NCBI RefSeq assembly: GCF_000719975.1
Contig: NZ_JOIJ01000002.1
Coordinates: 186,001 to 250,000 of the forward strand
DNA: 64,000 nucleotides
From: Prauserella rugosa
GTDB lineage: Bacteria > Actinomycetota > Actinomycetes > Mycobacteriales > Pseudonocardiaceae
Reading direction: 5' to 3'
Shown here: piece after piece, positions 5,703-13,124 of the stretch
Position numbering within the stretch: position 1 is the stretch's first letter
Layout of the letters: each line of letters begins with the position of its first letter
The notes under the pieces: model-generated
Seen by the model: the letters and a program-made list of their open reading frames with translations, nothing else
What the model was told of the DNA's origin: nothing
The model's database searches: none
Translations under genes and position numbers: made by a program

Positions 5703-8624
5703 TCAGGGCCGGGGCAGGCCGGGAACGCCGCGTGCCCCGGCACCCTGGCCGGCGCCGCCACCGGGTCCGCCACCGCCCCCTGGGCGGCCGCCTTCACCAC
5801 CGCCGCCGGGGCCGCCGCCGTCCCCACCGTTGTCGCCGCCGTTGTCTCCGCCGCCGTTGTCGCCGCCGGCGTCCCCGCCGGCGTCGTTGTCACCGTTGCC
5901 GCCGTCACCGCCGTTGCCTCCGTCGCCGGGCGGTTCGGGTTCGGGCTCCGGTTCGGCGCACACGACGGCGGTCTCGCCGTTGTAGACGACGTCGCGCTTC
6001 TCCTTGCGCACGACCTTGCCGGTGTCGATGTCCTTGAGGATCCGCGTGTCGCTCGTGCTGAACCCGCTGGAGCCGCTGCTCGGCACGCACGAGTCTGCGG
6101 GGGCGATCTCCGTGGGCGGAGCGGTGAAGTTGTACTGGCCGCCGTTGACGGACTCGACCTCGTAGCGCTTGGTTCCCCACAACTTCACGGTGATGTCCGT
6201 GGGGGTCCAGATGGTCTGGATGACGATGCCGGTGGGCGAGTCGTTCTTGAACTTCAGGTCGATGACGCTGGAGCCGTCGGGGTTCTGGAACACCGTCGCC
6301 TCCCTGCCCATGGGATAGCGGCTGATGTAGTAGCTGTGTTCCTTGTGCTCGACGTCCTTGAGCCCGGCGAAGTAGGCCGCGTTGTACAACGTGGTCGCGA
6401 ACTGGGAGATCCCGCCGCCGACGGCCGTGTCGGGGACGCCGCCGGAGATGACCCCGGCCGCGACGTAGCCCTGTTCGATGCCGCGCGGGCCGGTGTAGCC
6501 GTTGAGGCTGAACGTCTCGCCGGGTTCGACGACCGCGCCGTTGACGTCCTGGGCGACCTGTTTGATGTTCAGGCCGGAGTCGTAGGCGAACCCGCCGGTG
6601 GTGAACTCGCCGACGACCTCCTTGATCCCGAGTTTCCTGGCCTCCTCGGTGGTCAGCTCCGCCGGCTGCTCGCCGTAGGGTGCGGTGACCACGCGCTGGC
6701 CGTCGCCGGTGAGCACGTCGGGTAGGTCACGCGCGACCGTCTCCCAGTCGACGCCGTACCCGTCGGTGGACGGTTCGATGTGCGGTGTGCCGCCCGCGAA
6801 GGTGAACCGTGCGTCACGTCCTGGGTTCTCGGTCGAGGCCAGTTGTGGTCCGGCGACCTCGCGGAGCGCCTCCGCGTCCACTCCCGCGCTGAGGCTGCCG
6901 TCGTCGCCGACGTCGAACGTCAGGATCTTCGCGATGCCCTGCGGTTGCACCGTGGCGTCGGCTCCCTCGCCGTGGATCGTCACCGGTGCCGACACCGCGG
7001 GTTCGGCCTGCTCGCGCAGGGCGGTGCGCACGGTCTCGGGGGTGGACCGCACCTCGAGGGTGTGGACCGGCAGTGCGACCGGGTCGGGAGCCGCCCACCG
7101 GCCGAGCACGGCCTGACGCGCCGCGCGGACGTCGAGCTTCCTGCCTTCCTCGGGGTCGACGGCGACGGGTGTGGTGCCCTCGAAGCGGATGGTGCCTTCG
7201 TGTTCCTTGCGGTCGATGTCCTCGCGGATGCGTTCCAGTTCGGCGTCGAGCTGGGCGTCGTCGGCGGTCGAGACCAGGTCGACGTCGTCGCCGGAGAACA
7301 GCGACGTAAACCGGGTGAACGGGTTGAGCGGCTGGTCGGTCGCCGCGTCGAGGGTCGCGTCCCAGTCGACGGCCAGGCCGGCCGCGGCCGGGTCGAGCGT
7401 GTGTTCCCCGCCCCCGGTCAGGTCCACCTTGCCGGTCTCGTCGAGCTTGGAACGCAGCGTCTGTTCGGCCTCGTCCCTGCTCTGCCCGGCGACGTCGATC
7501 CCGGCGACGGTCCGCCCGCGCGCCACGTCGCCTTGGCTGATCAGCAGGTCGAGCCCGTAGAGCACGGCGAGGACGGCGACCACGGCCGCCGCGATGAGCC
7601 CGCCCTTGCGCCAGCGCGTGGCCAGCGCGGCGAGCGACGCGCCGCGGGAGGAGGCGCCGCCGGCCGCCGTGGACGCCGTGGACGCCGTGGAGGCGGTGGA
7701 GGCCGTGGAGGCCGCCGCGTCGGGGACAGTCAGGTCCGTGACCGTGCCGTCGGCGTCGGCGGCTGCGCTGTCCCCGGACGCCGCAGCTGCCGATGCCGAT
7801 GCCGATGCCGTGGTCGTGGCCGTGGTCGTGGTCGTGGTCGAGGCTGCCGTGAGCGATTCGCCGGTCGGTGCGGCATCGGAGGCGGGCTCGTCCGTGGCCG
7901 ACTGCTCCGCACTCGACTCGCCTGCCGGCGCCGGGGTGTCCGGTTCGGCGGGCACGGGGTTCAGGACTGCGGTGGCGGCCGCGGCATCGTTCTCCGACGG
8001 CCATGCCGGCGCTTCACCGGAGTCGGTCTCGTCCTGTCCGTCCGTCGACGACTCAGCCGCGGCCGGAGTGGCCGCCGTGACATCGGCCAGCTGACCACGG
8101 GTGACCTCGGTGTCGCCGGTGTCGGTGTCGTGGGTGTCGCTGTCGTTCGTGGCGGCGGGTTCCTCGGCCGGTGGGTCGTCCTCGGCGCCGGCCGCGGCCG
8201 AAGGGTCGCCGGCTGCAGGCGCGTCCTCCGCCTCGCCGCTCGGCATGGCAGCGTCCCCCGAGGCAGCGTCCCCCGAGGCAGCGGCGTTCAGTTCAGCGGC
8301 CTCCGGCTCGGCGGCGTCGGGCGTATCGGCACCCGAGCCAGCCGTGTCCAGGTCAGTGGTGTCCGGGTCAGCGGGGCCCGGGTCAGTGGTGTCCGGGTCA
8401 GTGGTGTCCGGAGTCCCGGCCTCCGCATCCGGGTCCTGCGCGGCGGGGGTGTCGCCGGCCGGGTCGTCCCCGGTTTCCGGGGTCCCGGCGTCGGACGAAG
8501 GGGCGGCTGCCGACGCGCCGGTCCCCGAGGTCGCGGCTGTCGCCGCCGTGTCGGCGCTGTCGTCGGTCCCGTCGGCGGACAGGTCCGCGGATTCGGGCTT
8601 CGGGGAGTCGTCGTCCTGGGCCAA
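5703..8624 (-). CDS. VanW-family membrane-anchored surface protein with giant low-complexity ends
   Basis: A 973-residue protein, TTG start at 8624 with AAGGGAAG upstream. Residues 1 to about 345 are Ala/Asp/Thr/Pro-rich and disordered, partly built from tandem DNA repeats. One membrane helix follows near residue 360 (GGLIAAAVVAVLAVLYGLDLLI), so the long tail is cytoplasmic and the rest outside. The exterior holds two putative peptidoglycan-binding_4 type repeats and a VanW domain (GETFSLNGYTGPRG, GGGISQFATTLYNAAYFAG, HSYYISRYPMGREATVF). The C terminus is a Pro/Glu then Gly/Asn/Asp-rich tail. VanW proteins sit beside vancomycin-resistance genes in some Gram-positives but their biochemical role is unknown. 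A cell-wall function is inferred. Confidence 0.85.
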   Translation of the reverse strand: MAQDDDSPKPESADLSADGTDDSADTAATAATSGTGASAAAPSSDAGTPETGDDPAGDTPAAQDPDAEAGTPDTTDPDTTDPGPADPDTTDLDTAGSGADTPDAAEPEAAELNAAASGDAASGDAAMPSGEAEDAPAAGDPSAAAGAEDDPPAEEPAATNDSDTHDTDTGDTEVTRGQLADVTAATPAAAESSTDGQDETDSGEAPAWPSENDAAAATAVLNPVPAEPDTPAPAGESSAEQSATDEPASDAAPTGESLTAASTTTTTTATTTASASASAAAASGDSAAADADGTVTDLTVPDAAASTASTASTASTASTAAGGASSRGASLAALATRWRKGGLIAAAVVAVLAVLYGLDLLISQGDVARGRTVAGIDVAGQSRDEAEQTLRSKLDETGKVDLTGGGEHTLDPAAAGLAVDWDATLDAATDQPLNPFTRFTSLFSGDDVDLVSTADDAQLDAELERIREDIDRKEHEGTIRFEGTTPVAVDPEEGRKLDVRAARQAVLGRWAAPDPVALPVHTLEVRSTPETVRTALREQAEPAVSAPVTIHGEGADATVQPQGIAKILTFDVGDDGSLSAGVDAEALREVAGPQLASTENPGRDARFTFAGGTPHIEPSTDGYGVDWETVARDLPDVLTGDGQRVVTAPYGEQPAELTTEEARKLGIKEVVGEFTTGGFAYDSGLNIKQVAQDVNGAVVEPGETFSLNGYTGPRGIEQGYVAAGVISGGVPDTAVGGGISQFATTLYNAAYFAGLKDVEHKEHSYYISRYPMGREATVFQNPDGSSVIDLKFKNDSPTGIVIQTIWTPTDITVKLWGTKRYEVESVNGGQYNFTAPPTEIAPADSCVPSSGSSGFSTSDTRILKDIDTGKVVRKEKRDVVYNGETAVVCAEPEPEPEPPGDGGNGGDGGNGDNDAGGDAGGDNGGGDNGGDNGGDGGGPGGGGEGGRPGGGGGPGGGAGQGAGARGVPGLPRP
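7666..7710. repeat. 9-bp coding tandem repeat (5 units) in the VanW gene
   Basis: Five consecutive 9-bp units related to GCCGTGGAC (7666-7710; the last three vary at one or two positions). On the coding strand they produce the Ser-Thr-Ala run just before the membrane helix. The units keep frame, so copy-number change alters linker length without breaking the gene. Confidence 0.8.
8351..8410. repeat. 15-bp coding tandem repeat (4 units) in the VanW gene
   Basis: Four 15-bp units, GGTCAGTGGTGTCCG at 8351, 8381 and 8396 plus a variant at 8366. They encode the pentapeptide series PDTTD, PDTTD, PGPAD, PDTTD in the disordered N-terminal tail. Three identical units suggest recent slippage; frame is preserved. 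Confidence 0.85.
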
Positions 8625-8775
8625 GGCTTCCCTTAACTGCGTTCAGCTGTGGCGATCGTGACAAAATTACCGCAGGGCACAGCCGTGACCGCAGCCACCT
8701 CGGACCTCCACGCACCCCCGCGCGCTCGAACCGCTGGTCGACGCAGCTCCGCGCGCTCCCGGAGTCCGAGTCGTC

Positions 8776-10443
8776 CTAGTCGTCCTCGTCCTCGTCGTCC
8801 TCGTTGTCGTTGTCCTTCTTGTCGTCGCCGCTGTCCTTCTTCTTCTCGTCCTTCTTCTCGTCCCCCTTCTTCTCGTCCTTCTTGTCCTCGTCCTTCTTCT
8901 CGCCCTGGTTCCCCCCGACGGGGCGCGAGGCCACCACCGTGTCGGCGTCGATCAGCGGATCCCCCGCCTGCGAGGTCGTCATCGTGAGCTGGTGCACCTC
9001 ACGCGTGCGCTCCCCGTCCTTCGGCACGAACAGCAGCTCGACCTGCACGGTCTCGTCGTCCTGCGCGCGCGGACCACCCGTGATGTTCACCCGCTCGATG
9101 CCGTCCCAGAACGCCTCGTAGGCATCCCTGCCCTGCGCCTGCAGCGACGGGCCGAGGCTCTGCCACGCCGCCGACGTGTCCCCCGGCACCAACGCGTAGT
9201 ACCGCGCCACCGCGGCCTGCATCTCGGCACGCGACGGCTTCGGCGGGGTCGTCGACGTGGGCGGCGCACTGCTGGACGGCGCGGCACTCGACGGCGCGGT
9301 CGTCGACGGCGGCGCGGCCTCGGCGCCCGACGACGAGGTGGTGCGGACCAGGACCTCCGCCACGAGCATCCCGGCCAGCACGGCTCCCACAACGGCCAAC
9401 GCCGCGATCACCACCCGCCTGCGCCGGCCGTCGCCGTCGGCACCATCGCCGCCGGTGGACCCGACCGCGGGCAGGCCGACCCGGGTGCCGGTCGGCTGCG
9501 CCCCTGCCGCCCCTGCCGCCGCTGTCGGGGCGATCGCCGTGGCGTCCGGCCTGCTCGGCCGCGCCGGAGGCGGAACCGGGGCCACGGCGGGCACCGTGGG
9601 AGGGTCGAACTGCGGCGCCGCGCCGCTCGCGACGGACCCGAGCCCGTCGGCCACCTGCGGCATGGTCGGACGCTGCGCCGGGTCCTGATGAAGCATCGCC
9701 TGCAACGCGCCCGCCAACGGTCCAGCCTGCCGAGGCGGGTCGACCGCGCCCGTGGCCACCTTGTGCAGCAGCGCGATCTCGTTGTCGAGCGTGCCGAACG
9801 GCGGCGTGCCCTCGACGAGGGCGTACAGCGTGGCGCCGAGCGAGAACACGTCGGCGGCCGGCCCGGGGTCCATGCCCCGCGCCGCCTCGGGCGAGAGGTA
9901 CGCGGGTGTCCCGGCGAACAGGCCGGTGCTGGTCAGCGTCACGTCCCCGGCTGCCCGCGAGATCCCGAAGTCGGTGATCTTCGCGGTGCCGTCGTCGGCG
10001 ATCAGGATGTTGCCGGGCTTGACGTCGCGGTGCACGACCCCCGCCGCGTGGGCGGCGGCCAACGCCGAGGCCGCCTGAGCACCGATGCGCGCGGCCTCGG
10101 GAGGCGACAGCAGCCGCCCGTCGCCGAGCAGATCCGACAGGCTGCGCGACGGCAGGTACTCCATCACCAACACCGGCTGCCCGGCATCCTCGGCGACGTT
10201 GTAGACGGTGATGGCGTGCGGATGTTGCAGCCGCGCGGCCATCCGGCCCTCGCGGAACGCCCGCTGGCGCGCCGTCTCGGCCTCCCGCTCGTTGAGCCCG
10301 GGCGGCAGAAGCAGCTGTTTCACCGCGACGGTGCGGTCCAGACGTTCGTCGACCGCCCTCCAGACCACACCCATCGCTCCGGTGCCGATCCGCGACTGGA
10401 GGCGATAACGCTCCGCGATCAGCCGGCCCTCGTCTTCACTCAC
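8776..10443 (-). CDS. PknB-type serine/threonine protein kinase with membrane helix
   Basis: A 555-residue Hanks-type kinase, GTG start at 10443. The kinase domain (about residues 10-265) has glycine loop IGTGAMGVVW, K42 (VAVK), HRDVKPGN with D140 and N145, DFG at 158-160 and the activation-loop GTPAYLSPEAARG. A Pro/Ala juxtamembrane linker leads to a membrane helix at about residues 332-355 (RRRRVVIAALAVVGAVLAGML). The extracellular part is a Ser/Thr/Pro-rich stalk and a small domain of about 110 residues (RAEMQAAVARYYALVPGD...), with no PASTA repeats. The last ~50 residues are a striking Lys/Asp/Glu tail ending EDDEDEDD. All catalytic residues are present, so it should be active; its ligand is unknown. 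Confidence 0.93.
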   Translation of the reverse strand: MSEDEGRLIAERYRLQSRIGTGAMGVVWRAVDERLDRTVAVKQLLLPPGLNEREAETARQRAFREGRMAARLQHPHAITVYNVAEDAGQPVLVMEYLPSRSLSDLLGDGRLLSPPEAARIGAQAASALAAAHAAGVVHRDVKPGNILIADDGTAKITDFGISRAAGDVTLTSTGLFAGTPAYLSPEAARGMDPGPAADVFSLGATLYALVEGTPPFGTLDNEIALLHKVATGAVDPPRQAGPLAGALQAMLHQDPAQRPTMPQVADGLGSVASGAAPQFDPPTVPAVAPVPPPARPSRPDATAIAPTAAAGAAGAQPTGTRVGLPAVGSTGGDGADGDGRRRRVVIAALAVVGAVLAGMLVAEVLVRTTSSSGAEAAPPSTTAPSSAAPSSSAPPTSTTPPKPSRAEMQAAVARYYALVPGDTSAAWQSLGPSLQAQGRDAYEAFWDGIERVNITGGPRAQDDETVQVELLFVPKDGERTREVHQLTMTTSQAGDPLIDADTVVASRPVGGNQGEKKDEDKKDEKKGDEKKDEKKKDSGDDKKDNDNEDDEDEDD

Positions 10444-10622
10444 GGGCGACTCCTCCGGCTGCGACGAACTCGTGCGGTCTCATGGTGGGCCCAGGGTAGA
10501 TGTCAAGACCCCGTCGCAGGACACGGATGGTCGAGATCGACTTCCGCGCCCACCGTGGCCTGCGCGGCAGGCGCCGAACTCGCCCACACCATCGCCGACC
10601 CGGAGTCACGAACACCCTGAAG

Positions 10623-10647
10623 ATCCACCCGAACGGGTGGATAGACT
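10623..10647 (+). promoter_or_regulatory. palindromic operator overlapping the DUF6401 promoter
   Basis: A perfect inverted repeat, ATCCACCCG (10623-10631) and CGGGTGGAT (10634-10642), separated by AA. Its last base begins TAGACT (10642-10647), a TAnnnT -10 element that puts the transcription start within about 2 nt of the ATG at 10656, i.e. a leaderless message. A dimeric repressor bound here would block the promoter. The palindrome is seen; its protein is not identified. Confidence 0.6.
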
Positions 10648-10655
10648 GACGAGCC

Positions 10656-11021
10656 ATGGGTTGGTTGATGCACACGTGGCGGGAGTCTGCCGCCAGGCGG
10701 GAGATCGCCGCGCTCGCCGACCGGCTCGGCCGGGTCGGTGCTGCCGTCGGCACGCTGACCCCGGGCGGACTCGCCACGGTCGACCAGCACGCCGCGGCCA
10801 TCCGGGACATCCTCACCTTCGGCGCAGGGGGCGTCGGCGCCGTCCAGCTCGCGCAGTACGCGCGGGGCGTCCAGGACGCGGCCCGCGAAGCCGGTTGGAC
10901 ACCGCCCGAACCTCAGGACGCGGGCGGCGACTGGGTCGTGCTGCGCCTGGCCGCGGTGTGCCTGCTGGCCTCGGCCGGGGTCGCCGTCGGCGCCGAACTT
11001 GACCCCGCCCTGTTCTCCTGA
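10656..11021 (+). CDS. DUF6401-family small protein
   Basis: A 121-residue protein beginning MGWLMHTWRESAARREIAAL. The central part (GLATVDQHAAAIRDIL, QLAQYARGVQDAAREAGWTPPEP) resembles the actinobacterial DUF6401 family, annotated in databases as natural product biosynthesis proteins without demonstrated activity. A hydrophobic C-terminal segment (VVLRLAAVCLLASAGVAVGA) could be a buried helix or a weak membrane anchor. The ATG at 10656 is preceded by a -10 element rather than a ribosome binding site, suggesting leaderless translation. It stands alone between the divergent kinase gene and the convergent mechanosensitive channel gene. Family assignment is from remembered sequence pattern; function unknown. 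Confidence 0.7.
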   Translation: MGWLMHTWRESAARREIAALADRLGRVGAAVGTLTPGGLATVDQHAAAIRDILTFGAGGVGAVQLAQYARGVQDAAREAGWTPPEPQDAGGDWVVLRLAAVCLLASAGVAVGAELDPALFS

Positions 11022-11085
11022 ACCCTCGGCCACAGCTCCCCCTCGGCCGTGGGTTCCTCACCGACATCGCGCCCGCCACACGACG

Positions 11086-11124
11086 ACGGCGGATGCACCC
11101 TCGCGGTGAGGATGCATCCGCCGT
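11086..11124. terminator. bidirectional hairpin terminator
   Basis: Perfect 12-bp arms ACGGCGGATGCA (11086-11097) and TGCATCCGCCGT (11113-11124). Within the 15-nt loop CCTC (11099-11102) pairs with GAGG (11108-11111), extending the stem after one C-A mismatch. It sits between the convergent DUF6401 gene (ends 11021) and channel gene (ends 11177). No T-run follows, as is common in high-GC actinomycetes. Confidence 0.75.
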
Positions 11125-11176
11125 GGCGATGGAACGTCTCGGGCTTGTCGCGGTGCGCGCTTTCCCGAGGTAGTCG

Positions 11177-12019
11177 TTACCTGGGGTAGTCACCCGCGTC
11201 CGGACGCGGCTGCTCGGACTGCATGCCCGAGGCGCCGCGCGGAGCGGTCGGGATCGGCCCCGTCTGCGGCTCCGGGTCGGCCGTGGCGGCCTCGCCGGTA
11301 CGAGCGCGCATCGTGTCCTCACGACCACGCTGGTAGGCCTCCTGGCCACCGCCGTTGCCGTTGCCCGGCATCTCGGCCTCGGCCTTGCCGAGCCAGCGCT
11401 CCCACCGCTGCTGCATCGGCCGCACCATGCCGCCACCGACGCCGACCACCAGAATGCCGCCGACGGTCGCGAGCACCGCCACGAGCACGGGGGTCGTGAC
11501 CGTGGTGGCGACACCCATCTGGTTCAGCGCGGCGATCACACCGAGGGCGATGATGAAGCCCTGGGCCACCCTGGCGACCAGGTTGCCCCAGCTGAACCCG
11601 CCGAGCGCGGACGCCGCGATGTCCTTGACCGCGTTGGCGATCGCGCATGCCACGACGACGATCACGATCGCGACGACGGCCATCGGCAGCCATGCGACCA
11701 GGTCGGAGAGCAGGCTGCTCACCGGGTTGGGCCCGAAGACCGCGAAGCCCATCTGCAACGCCATCAGCAGGACGGCGTAGTAGACGATCGCCGCGATCAG
11801 GCCGCTGGCATCGTATTTGGAGCGCGCCAGCGCCCGCTGGATACCACCCCGCTCGACCGCGCGGTCGAAATGCAGCCGGTCGAGCACCATGTTGACGACC
11901 TTCCGCAGCACCTTCGCCACGATCCAGCCGACAACGAGAATGACGAGGAACACGGCCAAGTTCGGGAGGAAGTTGATTACCGTGTCCAAGACGTTGCGGA
12001 ACGAATCACCAATGTTCAT
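11177..12019 (-). CDS. CmpX/MscS-like mechanosensitive channel family protein
   Basis: A 280-residue membrane protein with about five hydrophobic helices in the first 220 residues: an N-terminal helix (LAVFLVILVVGWIVAKVLRKVVNMVLDR), then repeats of the conserved TM-helix type (DLVAWLPMAVVAIVIVVVAC, LVARVAQGFIIALGVIAAL, TTPVLVAVLATVGGILVVGVGGG). The duplicated form is typical of small MscS-related proteins such as CmpX. The C-terminal ~70 residues are hydrophilic and cytoplasmic. The ATG at 12019 is chosen over 12031 because the GGAAAGG Shine-Dalgarno lies only 2 nt from the latter; that signal is buried in a leader hairpin. Probable role: release of osmolytes on osmotic downshift; family call good, gating inferred. 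Confidence 0.8.
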   Translation of the reverse strand: MNIGDSFRNVLDTVINFLPNLAVFLVILVVGWIVAKVLRKVVNMVLDRLHFDRAVERGGIQRALARSKYDASGLIAAIVYYAVLLMALQMGFAVFGPNPVSSLLSDLVAWLPMAVVAIVIVVVACAIANAVKDIAASALGGFSWGNLVARVAQGFIIALGVIAALNQMGVATTVTTPVLVAVLATVGGILVVGVGGGMVRPMQQRWERWLGKAEAEMPGNGNGGGQEAYQRGREDTMRARTGEAATADPEPQTGPIPTAPRGASGMQSEQPRPDAGDYPR

Positions 12020-12033
12020 CGCCGGTACCATCC

Positions 12034-12062
12034 TTTCCGGGTGGTTGCGGACTACCCGGAAA
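12034..12062 (-). promoter_or_regulatory. leader hairpin covering the channel gene's ribosome binding site
   Basis: Arms TTTCCGGGT (12034-12042) and ACCCGGAAA (12054-12062) are a perfect 9-bp inverted repeat with an 11-nt loop. In the minus-strand mRNA the downstream arm reads ACCCGGAAA and runs directly into GGATGG, so pairing hides the GGAAAGG Shine-Dalgarno of the channel gene (start 12019). It could be a translational switch or a transcription-factor site. Confidence 0.5.
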
Positions 12063-12105
12063 AAGAGGCTCACACGCACACCGACGCTGCGCCTTTCGAG
12101 ATCGA

Positions 12106-12996
12106 CTAGTGTCCCCGGTCGGGTGAGGACCGATAATCGCGAACAATTCTCGTGATTTCCGCGATCTCCGCAGGTCGCACCCGGCAGCATCCCCCGACCA
12201 GACGCGCCCCGGCCTCGATCCAGGAAATCACCTCGTCGGGGGAGAACGTCGCCCGCCCGGCCCATTGACGGGCCGCGGCGTCCCATCCGTGGCCACTGTT
12301 CGGATAGGCGATCACCGGTTTTCCCGTGACCGCATGCGCGATGCCCACCGCACCCGGCACGTCCTCCGGCGCACAGCAGTTCACGCCGACGGCCACGACC
12401 CGCTCGTCCCCGGCCGCCACGGCGAAGGCCTCCTCCAGCGGCTGCCCTGCCCGCGTGCGTTCACCCTCGACGGTGTAGGACAACCACGCTGGCACGTCGA
12501 TCCCGTCGAGCGCCTCCAGCTCGGCGACGGCCTCGTCGACGTCGGGCACCGTCTCCAGCGCGATCAGGTCCGGACCTGCCGCGGCCAGTGTCCCGATCCG
12601 GCGGCGATGGAACTCCACGAGCTCGCCGATCGACAGCCCGTACCGCCCGCGGTACTCGGAGCCGTCGGCAAGCACCGCCCCGTAGGGCCCGACCGACGCC
12701 GCGACCCGGCCCCCGCCCGCCCGGTCGGCGGCCTCGCGAGCCAGCTCGACACTGCGCGCCAGGAGCCGCTCCGCCTCGGCCCGGCCGATCCCCCTGGCCG
12801 CGAATCCCTCCGCACTCGCCTGATAGCTCGCCGTGATCGCCAGGTCCGCGCCCGCACGGAAGAACGTCTCGTGCGCCGCCACGATCTCCCCGGGAGCGTC
12901 GGCCAGCAGCCGGGCCGACCACAACCCGTCCGACAGGTCGCACCCCCTCGCCTCGAGCTCGGTCGCCAAACCGCCGTCGAGCACCTGCAGGTCCAC
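12106..12996 (-). CDS. mmuM: homocysteine S-methyltransferase
   Basis: A 296-residue zinc methyltransferase that makes methionine from homocysteine with S-methylmethionine (or S-adenosylmethionine) as donor. Start region VLDGGLATELEARGCDL is the family signature. Zinc ligands are the cysteine in GVNCCAPED and the pair in GGCCRVRP near the C terminus; ALETVPDVDEA and AYPNSGHGWD complete the fold. GTG at 12996 gives VDLQVLDGG; an upstream in-frame GTG (VAAYPERVDLQ) is an alternative adding 7 residues. The gene diverges from the J-domain/NERD gene with 128 bp between the starts and is 86 bp upstream of the channel gene. No riboswitch is evident. Confidence 0.9.
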   Translation of the reverse strand: MDLQVLDGGLATELEARGCDLSDGLWSARLLADAPGEIVAAHETFFRAGADLAITASYQASAEGFAARGIGRAEAERLLARSVELAREAADRAGGGRVAASVGPYGAVLADGSEYRGRYGLSIGELVEFHRRRIGTLAAAGPDLIALETVPDVDEAVAELEALDGIDVPAWLSYTVEGERTRAGQPLEEAFAVAAGDERVVAVGVNCCAPEDVPGAVGIAHAVTGKPVIAYPNSGHGWDAAARQWAGRATFSPDEVISWIEAGARLVGGCCRVRPAEIAEITRIVRDYRSSPDRGH

Positions 12997-13124
12997 ACGC
13001 TCAGGGTATGCCGCCACACCCACCGCGTCCGACCGGAGACCGCCCCGGCTCGGTAGATTGTGGCGCCCGAGCGGCGAGACCCACAGCGGACGGAGGAGTC
13101 CGCGGCGCGAGAGGAGCGACACGC

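Noticed and set aside
8351..8410. Repeat cluster that might resemble a CRISPR array
   Set aside because: Units are 15 bp, directly adjacent, without spacers, and in frame inside the VanW gene.
8625..8775. MtrA-like repeats (GTGAC/GTCAC) in the VanW promoter
   Set aside because: The motif is short and only loosely matched; TAATTT (8666-8671, minus) may be a -10 but no convincing -35 or repeat spacing was seen.
12997..13124. SAM- or B12-type riboswitch before the homocysteine methyltransferase
   Set aside because: The 128-bp divergent gap has no recognisable conserved riboswitch core and is shared with another promoter.
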